A stretch of DNA of 6,997 nt from Gemmatimonadota bacterium (GTDB lineage: Bacteria > Latescibacterota > UBA2968 > UBA8231), in contig JAPOYQ010000502.1 in assembly GCA_026706505.1 (NCBI GenBank), positions 1 through 6,997 on the forward strand. The letters run 5' to 3'. This document shows, piece by piece, positions 1 to 6,144 of the stretch. Positions within the stretch are counted from its first letter, which is position 1; each line of letters starts with the position of its first letter. A program made the position numbers and the translations under genes. The notes under the pieces are model-generated. The model worked only from the letters and a program-made list of their open reading frames with translations, was not told the DNA's origin and ran no database searches.

Positions 1-774
1 CTTTAGTTCGCAGAACAGCCCTTCGACGGCCTTCATCATGGTGCGGAACGCGCTCATAGGGAAAATCACGAGGCGGTATCCCATGGCGGCGAACTCCGCG
101 ACTGATAGGTACGGCGATTTGCCGAATTCGGTCATGTTGGCAAGGAGCGGGCCTTTGACTTGCTCGGCGTAGCGGGCGAATTCCTCGGCGCTCTGCATGG
201 CTTCGGGAAAGATCGCGTCCGCGCCGGCTGCCAAGTAGCGTTGGCCGCGCTCGACGCTCTGTGCAAAGCCCTCGACGGCGCGGGCGTCGCAGCGGGCGAT
301 GATCACAAAGTCCGGGTCTTGCCGTGCCGCGCAGGCCGCGGCGATCTTGCGCTCCATTTCCTCGACCTCGATCAGGGCCTTGCCGTCGAGGTGGCCGCAG
401 CGCTTGGGCATGACTTGGTCTTCTAAGTGCAATCCGGCCAAACCCTCGCGCTCGTACGCGCGCACTGTGCGCATCACCTGCCAGACCTCGCCAAACCCAG
501 TGTCTGCATCGCAAATGCAGGGCACTTGGACTGCGTTGGCAATGTAGCCGGCTTGGCGCGCCATTTCGTCCATGCCCAACAGGCCGACGTCTGGGTAGCC
601 GGCCGTGCCGTTGGCTAGACCAGCCCCGGAAATGTACACGGCCTCAAACCCGGTGCGCTCGGCCAGCATGGCCACGGGCGCGTTGAAGGCTCCGGGCAAG
701 GTCAGGGTCTTCTCGGCCATCAGGCGGCGCAAGACGTGCGGCTTGGACTCGGCGGGCGCGGGGTTGAGTAGCAT
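1..774 (-). CDS. prpB: Methylisocitrate lyase / isocitrate lyase-PEP mutase family protein, 3' end outside window
   Basis: Partial, 258 residues seen, running off the low-coordinate edge with no stop. Members of this family are Mg-dependent TIM-barrel enzymes. Methylisocitrate lyase splits 2-methylisocitrate into pyruvate and succinate in the methylcitrate cycle of propionate breakdown. Seen: YISGAG (residues 47-52), metal-binding DADTGFG (89-95), HLEDQ (116-120), the lyase signature KRCGH (124-128) with the presumed catalytic Cys126, IARCDA (159-164), FPEA (189-192) and NMTEFG (213-218). These line up with E. coli PrpB along the whole stretch. The Cys in KRCGH favours a lyase over PEP mutase or phosphonopyruvate hydrolase, but 2,3-dimethylmalate lyase or another 2-alkylmalate lyase cannot be excluded, and no prpC or prpD is visible. 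The usual RTDA reads RCDA here. The ATG is 3 bases after the purA stop with no clear Shine-Dalgarno, so translation is probably coupled to purA. An internal ATG at 720 is possible, but the longer form gives a normal family N-terminus. Confidence 0.88.
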   Translation of the reverse strand, partial: MLLNPAPAESKPHVLRRLMAEKTLTLPGAFNAPVAMLAERTGFEAVYISGAGLANGTAGYPDVGLLGMDEMARQAGYIANAVQVPCICDADTGFGEVWQVMRTVRAYEREGLAGLHLEDQVMPKRCGHLDGKALIEVEEMERKIAAACAARQDPDFVIIARCDARAVEGFAQSVERGQRYLAAGADAIFPEAMQSAEEFARYAEQVKGPLLANMTEFGKSPYLSVAEFAAMGYRLVIFPMSAFRTMMKAVEGLFCELK

Positions 775-777
775 GGC

Positions 778-2058
778 TCAGGCGAGGGGGATGGTGGCTT
801 CGCGCTCCGGTCCTACGGAGATCAGGGAAACTGGCGCTCGGCTCAGTTCGGCGACTCGCTCCACGTAAGCCTGCGCTTGAGGCGGCAGATCGGCGAAACT
901 ACGGGCGGCGGTAGTCGGGGCACACCAGCCGGCCATTTCTTCGTAGATCGGCTCGCATTGGTCGAGTACCTGTGGGTCGGCGGGGAATTCTTCCAGCACT
1001 TGGTCGCCGCAGCGGTAGCCAATGCCCAGCTTGAGGTGCTCGCATTGGTCGAGTACGTCGAGCCGGGTCAGGGCGATGCTGGTCAGGCCGTTGATGCGCG
1101 TTGAAACTCGCAAGATGGCGGCGTCGAACCAGCCGCAGCGCCGCGGTCGGCCGGTAGTGGCTCCGAACTCGCGGCCCAAGGCGCGCAAACGCTCGCCTTC
1201 TTCCCCCAGCAACTCGGTGGGAAAAGGCCCGTTGCCTACCCGCGTGGTGTACGCTTTGGTCACGCCGACGACCTCGGCGATCCGCGTGGGACCGATACCA
1301 GCACCCGTGCAGGCTCCACCCGCCGTGGTATTCGAGGAGGTGACGTAGGGATAGGTGCCGTGGTCGATGTCGAGCAAGGTCCCTTGCGCCCCTTCGCAGA
1401 GGACTGTTTTGCCTTGGTCGAGAGCTTGGTTGAGCAGGAGCGAGGTGTCGGCGACGTATGGGGCGAGTTGCTCGCCGTAGCCAATGTACGCATCGATGAT
1501 GGGGCCGGCCTCCAGCGGCTCTTGGCCAAAGACCTTGGTCAGGATTTCGTTTTTGGCGCAGATGCTGGCGCGGAGTTTGTCGCGCAAACGCGCCGGATCG
1601 CACAAATCCATGACGCGCACCCCGTGGCTGCGCTCGACTTTGTCGCGATAAGCCGGGCCGATACCGCGGCCAGTCGTGCCGATGGCGACGCTGTTTTCGC
1701 TTTCTTCCCCGGCCTTTTCCAAGACTTTGTGGTAGGGCATGACGACGTGGGCGACTTGGCTGAGAAAGAAGCGGCCGGCCACTGAAAAGCCCTTGGCCTC
1801 CAGCTCGGTGATCTCATCGAGCATGGTGACTGGATCGACGACCACCCCGTTGCCCACCACGCAGATTTTACCCTCGTGCATGATGCCCGAGGGGATGGTA
1901 TGGAAGATGAACTCCGTGTCGCCGGTGACGACCGTGTGACCGGCGTTGGCCCCTCCTTGATAGCGCACCACCACGTCGGCTGCGGACGTGAGGTAATCGA
2001 CGACCTTGGCCTTGCCTTCGTCGCCCCACTGCGCTCCTAATACTATTTTTGCGGGCAT
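778..2058 (-). CDS. purA: Adenylosuccinate synthetase
   Basis: Complete, 426 residues (E. coli about 432). This cytoplasmic enzyme joins IMP and aspartate, using GTP, to make adenylosuccinate, the committed step to AMP. Seen: N-terminal QWGDEGK with Asp13 and Lys16, YQGGANAGHT with His41 (Asp13 and His41 are the catalytic pair in E. coli, at the same numbers), the IMP-loop AIGTTGRGIGPAY (125-137), EGAQGTLLDIDHGTYPYVTS (222-241), the aspartate-binding loop GATTGRPRR (299-307), and the guanine-binding motif as TRLD (331-334). Oddities: the loop usually written GDEGKGK is GDEGKAK (Ala17), and the usual TKLD is TRLD. The segment VLDQCE occurs twice (335-340 and 364-369) with identical codons. The ATG start has a GGGAG ribosome site 6 bases upstream, 15 bases after serA. 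It is followed 3 bases after its TGA stop by the prpB-like gene. Confidence 0.98.
   Translation of the reverse strand: MPAKIVLGAQWGDEGKAKVVDYLTSAADVVVRYQGGANAGHTVVTGDTEFIFHTIPSGIMHEGKICVVGNGVVVDPVTMLDEITELEAKGFSVAGRFFLSQVAHVVMPYHKVLEKAGEESENSVAIGTTGRGIGPAYRDKVERSHGVRVMDLCDPARLRDKLRASICAKNEILTKVFGQEPLEAGPIIDAYIGYGEQLAPYVADTSLLLNQALDQGKTVLCEGAQGTLLDIDHGTYPYVTSSNTTAGGACTGAGIGPTRIAEVVGVTKAYTTRVGNGPFPTELLGEEGERLRALGREFGATTGRPRRCGWFDAAILRVSTRINGLTSIALTRLDVLDQCEHLKLGIGYRCGDQVLEEFPADPQVLDQCEPIYEEMAGWCAPTTAARSFADLPPQAQAYVERVAELSRAPVSLISVGPEREATIPLA
951..1056 (-). repeat. Exact 19-bp direct repeat inside purA (951-969 and 1038-1056)
   Basis: The 19 bases GCTCGCATTGGTCGAGTAC occur twice on the plus strand, starting 87 bases (29 codons) apart, so both copies are in the same reading frame. 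On the minus strand each encodes VLDQCE with the same codons. The flanking bases differ at both ends. In E. coli PurA, the first site reads VLDGLKEV and the second lies around DDWKGVEP, so the two are not repeats in that protein. It may be a small gene-conversion or duplication scar, or convergence. Confidence 0.85.
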
Positions 2059-2064
2059 TGTGTA

Positions 2065-2069
2065 CTCCC
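2065..2069 (-). promoter_or_regulatory. Ribosome binding site of purA
   Basis: GGGAG on the minus strand lies 6 bases upstream of the purA ATG, in the 15-base gap after the serA TAA. It confirms the start at 2058 and the absence of a longer leader. Confidence 0.75.
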
Positions 2070-2073
2070 GTGC

Positions 2074-3654
2074 TTAAAGACTGACTTGTTTGGCCCAGGA
2101 GATGTACTCCCGAGAGAGAATATCGTCAACTACGTCGGAGGTGATCGGGTCATCGACGTTGAGGATGGTCAGGGCTTGGCCGCCCATTTGGCGACGTCCG
2201 CACGACATTTGGGCGATGTTGACATTGTGGCTGCCCATAACCGTGCCGATTTGGCCGATGATGCCCGGGACATCGTCGTTGATGTAAAAGAGCATGTGGC
2301 CCTCGGGGACGGCGTCGAAAATGTACTCGTCGAGGTGCACGAGGCGCGGGTCGCTCTTGCCGAAGATCGTGCCCGCGAGCAGGCGCTGCCCTTTGCTAGT
2401 GTGATACACCACGGTGATAAGGCTGGCGTAGTCCTCGTGCTCGCTGCTGAGCCGCTCATCGACTTGCACGCCGCGCTCCTGCGCGAAAAGCAGCGCATTG
2501 ACTACATTGACTGCCGCGTCCGAGACGGTCTCCATAATGCCCTTGAGTACGGCCGAGGTCAACGGCGAGGTCGGGTAAGCGGTGATGTCGCCTTGGTATT
2601 CGATGGTGATGCGCTCTAGCTGTCCCTCGCCGAGTTGGGCTTGCAGGCGACCTAGCCGCTCGGCCAGCACGAGGTAGGGCTGGAGCTTGCCGTGGATCTC
2701 GGGATCGACCGAGGGAGCGTTGACCGCGTTGCGAATGACGCGGCCCATCAGCACGTCGCCAACCTGCTCAGCCACCTGCAGGGCGACGTTGGCTTGGGCT
2801 TCCTTGGTGGAGGCGGCCAAGTGCGGCGTGCAGATCACGCGGTCGTCAACCAAGAGGTCCACGAGGGTCGGCGGCTCCTCTTCAAAGACGTCTAAGGCGG
2901 CACCGGCGACCTTGCCCGAGTTCAAGCCGCGCAGGAGGGCAGCCTCGTCAATGATGCCGCCGCGGGCGCAGTTGATTAGATAGACCCCGTCTTTGCACTG
3001 CGCTATCTCGGCGTCGGAAATCAGGTGCTGGGTCTGGTTACTGAGATGGGTGTGGACGGTGATGAAATCTGCGGTAGCGTAGATTTCTTCGAGGGATGTT
3101 AGATGCGCGCCGTAGGAGAGGGCCATCTCTTGGCCGATGTAGGGATCGTAGCCGAGGACCTGCATGTGAAAGGCCGCCGCGCGCGTAGCCACCTCCCTTC
3201 CCACTTGGCCCAAGCCGATCACGGCGAGGGTCTTGCCGGCTAGTTCGACGCCGACGAATTGGTTCCGCTCCCACAGCCCCTTTTTAAGCGAGGACGTCGC
3301 CTGCGGGATGTGCCGCGCAAGGGAGGCTATGAGCGCGAAGGTGTGTTCAGCGGTCGATAGGGAATTGCCGCCCGGGGTGTTCATGACGATGACCCCGTGG
3401 CGCGTGACGCGCTCTACGTCGATGTTGTCAAAACCCGTGCCAGCGCGGCCAATGACCCGGAGGCGTGACGCGGCGGCGAGCACCTCGGCCGTCACCGTGG
3501 TCGCGCTGCGCACGACTAGCCCCTCGTAGTTGCCGATACAGTCTAGGAGCGCACTCGGCGACAATTCACTGCGCACGTCCACTGCGACCCCGTCATTGGC
3601 TTCGAGAATCTCGACGCAGCGGGGGTCCATCTTGTCGCTGATCAGTACTTTCAA
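2074..3654 (-). CDS. serA: D-3-phosphoglycerate dehydrogenase, long form with ACT domain
   Basis: Complete, 526 residues, the length of long-form (M. tuberculosis-like) PGDH. It oxidises 3-phosphoglycerate to 3-phosphohydroxypyruvate with NAD, opening serine synthesis. Seen: substrate-binding domain (about 1-100 and 285-312) around the NAD domain with GLGQVG (147-152) and Asp170 for NAD ribose; catalytic Arg231 in NCARGG, Glu260 in FEEEPP and His278 in PHLAAST (the Arg/Glu/His set of the family). An intervening ASB domain spans roughly 315-445, and an ACT domain about 453-526 contains DVPGIIGQIG and NVNIAQM. Asp461 and Asn479 sit where serine is gripped in relatives, so serine feedback is likely but not shown. 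Start: TTG at 3654. The first in-frame ATG (3630) would remove the first beta strand KVLIS, so TTG is preferred; GAGG lies 4 bases upstream. It follows engB by 9 bases and precedes purA by 15. No serB or serC is visible. Confidence 0.97.
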   Translation of the reverse strand: MKVLISDKMDPRCVEILEANDGVAVDVRSELSPSALLDCIGNYEGLVVRSATTVTAEVLAAASRLRVIGRAGTGFDNIDVERVTRHGVIVMNTPGGNSLSTAEHTFALIASLARHIPQATSSLKKGLWERNQFVGVELAGKTLAVIGLGQVGREVATRAAAFHMQVLGYDPYIGQEMALSYGAHLTSLEEIYATADFITVHTHLSNQTQHLISDAEIAQCKDGVYLINCARGGIIDEAALLRGLNSGKVAGAALDVFEEEPPTLVDLLVDDRVICTPHLAASTKEAQANVALQVAEQVGDVLMGRVIRNAVNAPSVDPEIHGKLQPYLVLAERLGRLQAQLGEGQLERITIEYQGDITAYPTSPLTSAVLKGIMETVSDAAVNVVNALLFAQERGVQVDERLSSEHEDYASLITVVYHTSKGQRLLAGTIFGKSDPRLVHLDEYIFDAVPEGHMLFYINDDVPGIIGQIGTVMGSHNVNIAQMSCGRRQMGGQALTILNVDDPITSDVVDDILSREYISWAKQVSL

Positions 3655-3658
3655 AGGT

Positions 3659-3662
3659 CCTC
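3659..3662 (-). promoter_or_regulatory. Ribosome binding site supporting the serA TTG start
   Basis: The minus strand reads TAAAGAGGACCT then TTG. The engB TAA stop overlaps the A-rich edge of the site. GAGG is 4 bases from the TTG, slightly short but workable. No site of comparable strength precedes the ATG at 3630. Confidence 0.6.
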
Positions 3663-3663
3663 T

Positions 3664-4257
3664 TTAAGTTGCGTTGCCGACTAGCGCTTCGGCGATCCAC
3701 CCTGTAATGTCATCTTGACCACGACCATCGACCGCGGAGAAGGGCACAAAGGAAAGGCCGGCGAGCGACCCTTGGGCATCGAGCTGGTCGAACAGGTGTT
3801 GCAGTTTGTTGTGCGACAGTTTATCCGCTTTGGTAAAGACTAACAGGAAGGGCTTATCGAGGGCGCGCAAATGGTCGATCATCTGCTGATCCAAATCGGT
3901 GGGGCCGCGCCGGGCATCGACGAGCTGCAACACCGCGCACAGCGCTTCGCGATTGGCCATGTAGCTGCGGATGAGCTGGCCGAGCTGTAAGCGCAAGCCC
4001 ACGCCGCCGCGCACGTACCCATAGCCAGGCAGATCGACCAAGTAAAACTGCTCGTTGGCCAGATAGTAGTTCAACTGCTGGGTCTTGCCGGGTACCGTGC
4101 TGGTGCGCGCCAACTTCTTGCGCTGCACCAACCTGTTGATCAGCGAGGACTTGCCGACGTTGGAACGGCCCACTAAGGCGATTTCGGGCAAGCCGTCCAC
4201 GGGCAGATCGGCCGTGCGGACGGCACCAATTTTGAATTCGACAGAGGAAACGCGCAT
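3664..4257 (-). CDS. engB: Ribosome biogenesis GTPase EngB/YsxC
   Basis: Complete, 197 residues from the chosen ATG (B. subtilis YsxC is about 195). It is an Era/Obg-superfamily GTPase needed for late assembly of the 50S subunit. Seen: G1 GRSNVGKS (30-37), G2 region ARTSTVPGKTQ (50-60), G3 DLPGYGY (75-81), G4 TKAD (142-145), G5 FSA (173-175). Start choice: MRVSSVEFKIGAV at 4257 aligns with the N-terminus of B. subtilis YsxC (MKVTKSEIVISAV). A TTG at 4323 would add 22 residues overlapping clpX by 50 bases. No good Shine-Dalgarno precedes the ATG, so it is probably translated by coupling to clpX, whose TAA lies 16 bases upstream. Odd: after DLPGYGY the usual charged stretch with a conserved Trp (as KVSKSEREAW in B. 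subtilis) reads RGGVGLRLQL, with no indel. In many bacteria lon sits between clpX and engB; here it does not. Confidence 0.95.
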   Translation of the reverse strand: MRVSSVEFKIGAVRTADLPVDGLPEIALVGRSNVGKSSLINRLVQRKKLARTSTVPGKTQQLNYYLANEQFYLVDLPGYGYVRGGVGLRLQLGQLIRSYMANREALCAVLQLVDARRGPTDLDQQMIDHLRALDKPFLLVFTKADKLSHNKLQHLFDQLDAQGSLAGLSFVPFSAVDGRGQDDITGWIAEALVGNAT

Positions 4258-4273
4258 TGCCGGGGCTTGGAGA

Positions 4274-5524
4274 TTAGGCGCGTTTGCGCTGTATCTCTTC
4301 GTCTTCGCTGCTGTACTGCTCAATCCCGCGCTCGATCATCTCGCCCGTAACTTGCAGACGCGCCACGCCCTCCTGAGAGGGAATATCGAACATGATATCC
4401 ATCATGGCCTGCTCTAGGACGGAGCGCAAGCCGCGGGCCCCCGTACCCTTGTGAACGGTCAGGGCCACTATCTTGCGCAGGGCGTCCTCAGTGAACTCGA
4501 CTTCGACCCCGTCCATGGCGAAGAGCCGCTGCGACTGCTTGATGATGGCATCGTGTGGCTCGGTGAGGATGCGAAACAAGTCGTCCTCGGCGAGAGGGTC
4601 CATGGTGGTGATGACCGGTACGCGGCCGACAAATTCGGGGATCATGCCGTAGGCGAGCAGATCTTCGGGCTGCACCAACGGCAATACGTCTGGGGTGTCG
4701 GAGTTGCTCTCGTCGTCGCTATCGGCCCCAAAGCCCATGGTGCGCTTGCCGACCCGTTGGCTGATGACCTTGTCTAGCCCCTCAAAGGCTCCGCCGCAGA
4801 CAAAGAGAATGTTGCGGGTATCCATCTGGATCATCGGCTGTTCAGGGTGCTTGCGGCCCCCCTTGGGCGGGATGTTGGCGGTGGTGCCCTCCAAAATCTT
4901 GAGCAGTGCTTGCTGAACGCCCTCGCCCGACACGTCGCGGCCGACTGAAGGCGTGGCACTCTTGCGGGCGATCTTGTCAACCTCGTCGAGATAGAGGATA
5001 CCCCTTTCGGCGCGCGGCACATCGTAATCGGCTGCTTGCAAAAGGCCTACGAGGATGTTCTCCACATCCTCCCCCACGTAGCCGGCCTCGGTGAGAATAG
5101 TAGCGTCGGCGATGGAGAAGGGAACTTGCAGGAATTTTGCGAGAGTTTTGGCCAGTTCGGTCTTGCCGGTGCCGGTGGGGCCGATGAGCATTACGTTGCT
5201 TTTTTCGAGCTCCACCTCGTCTAAGTCAACTTTGGTGCGAATGCGCTTGTAGTGGTTGTACACAGCGACCGCGAGAATTTTCTTGGCCCGCTCTTGGGCG
5301 ATCACGTATTCGTCGAGAAAATCCTTGATTTGGCCCGGCTTGGGCATCTCTGCGGTCTCCCAGGGGAGGGTCTTTTGCCGCTCTTCGGTCAGTACGTCGT
5401 TGCACAGCTTGACGCACTCGTTGCAGATATAGACCTGGGGGCCGGTTATGATCTTGTCAACTTGGCTGTCACTGCGCCCGCAGAACGAGCAGCGCGGGTC
5501 GCTTTTGGGGGGCCGACGGCGCAA
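4274..5524 (-). CDS. clpX: ATP-dependent Clp protease ATP-binding subunit ClpX
   Basis: Complete, 416 residues. This AAA+ hexameric unfoldase recognises tagged proteins and threads them into ClpP. Seen: N-terminal zinc-binding domain with Cys12, Cys15, Cys34 and Cys37; Walker A GPTGTGKT (115-122); pore-1 loop GYVG (148-151); Walker B LYLDEVDK (177-184); pore-2 region [13 protein letters not shown] (193-205); RKH loop (224-226); IPEFVGR (295-301); sensor-2 GARGLRS (362-368). The ClpP-docking tripeptide, IGF in E. coli, reads MGF (263-265), followed by an acidic Ser-rich loop. Start: TTG at 5524. No in-frame ATG exists before the zinc domain (next Met is 60), and an in-frame stop lies 9 bases upstream, so TTG is the natural start; AGGAG sits 6 bases upstream. 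The clpP TAG overlaps that AGGAG, suggesting coupled translation of the two partners. Confidence 0.98.
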   Translation of the reverse strand: MRRRPPKSDPRCSFCGRSDSQVDKIITGPQVYICNECVKLCNDVLTEERQKTLPWETAEMPKPGQIKDFLDEYVIAQERAKKILAVAVYNHYKRIRTKVDLDEVELEKSNVMLIGPTGTGKTELAKTLAKFLQVPFSIADATILTEAGYVGEDVENILVGLLQAADYDVPRAERGILYLDEVDKIARKSATPSVGRDVSGEGVQQALLKILEGTTANIPPKGGRKHPEQPMIQMDTRNILFVCGGAFEGLDKVISQRVGKRTMGFGADSDDESNSDTPDVLPLVQPEDLLAYGMIPEFVGRVPVITTMDPLAEDDLFRILTEPHDAIIKQSQRLFAMDGVEVEFTEDALRKIVALTVHKGTGARGLRSVLEQAMMDIMFDIPSQEGVARLQVTGEMIERGIEQYSSEDEEIQRKRA

Positions 5525-5530
5525 AATAGG

Positions 5531-5535
5531 CTCCT
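5531..5535 (-). promoter_or_regulatory. Ribosome binding site deciding the clpX TTG start
   Basis: AGGAG on the minus strand, 6 bases before the clpX TTG. Its first two bases are the last two of the clpP TAG stop (5534-5536), so ribosomes ending clpP arrive directly on the clpX initiation site. Confidence 0.8.
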
Positions 5536-6142
5536 ATGCTGAGGAAGGGACTACCTCGACGCGAGATGGGGCGATGATCTCGTCGATGATGCCGTATTCG
5601 ACGGCTGCTGCTGCCGACATGAAGAAGTCGCGCTCGGTGTCGCGCTCGATGCGCTCTAGCGGCTGCCCGGTGCAATCGACCAGGACCTCGTTGATCTGCT
5701 GGCGCATGGCGATGATCTCGCGGGCGTGGATTTCCATGTCGGCCGCTTGACCGCCGATTCCGCCCATGGGCTGGTGCAGTAAGACGCGGGCGTTGGGCAG
5801 AGCTTGGCGCTTGCCCTTGGTGCCGCCGGCCAACAGTACAGCTCCCATGCTGGATGCTTGGCCGATGCAGATCGTGGATATGTCGGAGGCCACGTATTGC
5901 ATGGTGTCGTAGATGGCCATGCCCGCCGAGACCAGCCCGCCGGGGGTATTGAGGTAGAGCGCGATGTCCTTTTTGGGATCTTCAGAAGCGAGAAAGAGCA
6001 TCTGGGCGATGACGAGGTTGGCAATCGCGTCGTTGATCGGAGTGCCCACGAAGATGATGCGGTCCTTGAGCAGCCGCGAGTAAATGTCGTATGAGCGCTC
6101 GCCCCGGCCCGTCTGTTCGATGACCATTGGAATCAGCGACAT
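5534..6142 (-). CDS. clpP: ATP-dependent Clp protease proteolytic subunit ClpP
   Basis: Complete, 202 residues, normal length for the family. This serine peptidase forms the double-heptamer chamber of ClpXP and ClpAP in the cytoplasm. Seen: a short N-terminal stretch [19 protein letters not shown] (the part usually processed), catalytic Ser98 in GQASSMGA, His123 in LLHQP and Asp172 in ERDFFMSA, and the oxyanion-side motif LNTPGG (64-69), which is usually NSPGG. All catalytic residues are present, so this is an active ClpP and not a ClpR-like inactive paralogue. Its ATG is 2 bases after the trigger factor TAA, and its ribosome site lies within the end of tig. The gene is 9 bases from clpX. Confidence 0.98.
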   Translation of the reverse strand: MSLIPMVIEQTGRGERSYDIYSRLLKDRIIFVGTPINDAIANLVIAQMLFLASEDPKKDIALYLNTPGGLVSAGMAIYDTMQYVASDISTICIGQASSMGAVLLAGGTKGKRQALPNARVLLHQPMGGIGGQAADMEIHAREIIAMRQQINEVLVDCTGQPLERIERDTERDFFMSAAAAVEYGIIDEIIAPSRVEVVPSSA

Positions 6143-6144
6143 GA

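Noticed and set aside
899..1603. Minus-strand 234-codon frame inside purA
   Set aside because: Out-of-frame overlap of purA, Arg/Pro-rich composition typical of a shifted GC-rich frame.
1360..1785. Plus-strand open frame opposite purA (141 codons)
   Set aside because: Antisense shadow of purA with no recognisable domain or ribosome site that I could see.
2086..2619. Long plus-strand open frame opposite serA (177 codons)
   Set aside because: It is fully antisense to a clear serA gene, resembles no protein family I recognise, and such frames are expected from GC-rich codon bias.
3628..3630. ATG at 3630 as the serA start
   Set aside because: It would delete the first beta strand of the substrate-binding domain, and no better ribosome site lies upstream of it.
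3975..4025. A pair of compensating frameshifts explaining the odd EngB switch II
   Set aside because: The length matches the family exactly and the two other frames do not restore the usual residues.
4258..4323. TTG at 4323 as the engB start, adding 22 residues
   Set aside because: It would overlap clpX by 50 bases, lacks a clear ribosome site, and the extension has no match to EngB N-termini.
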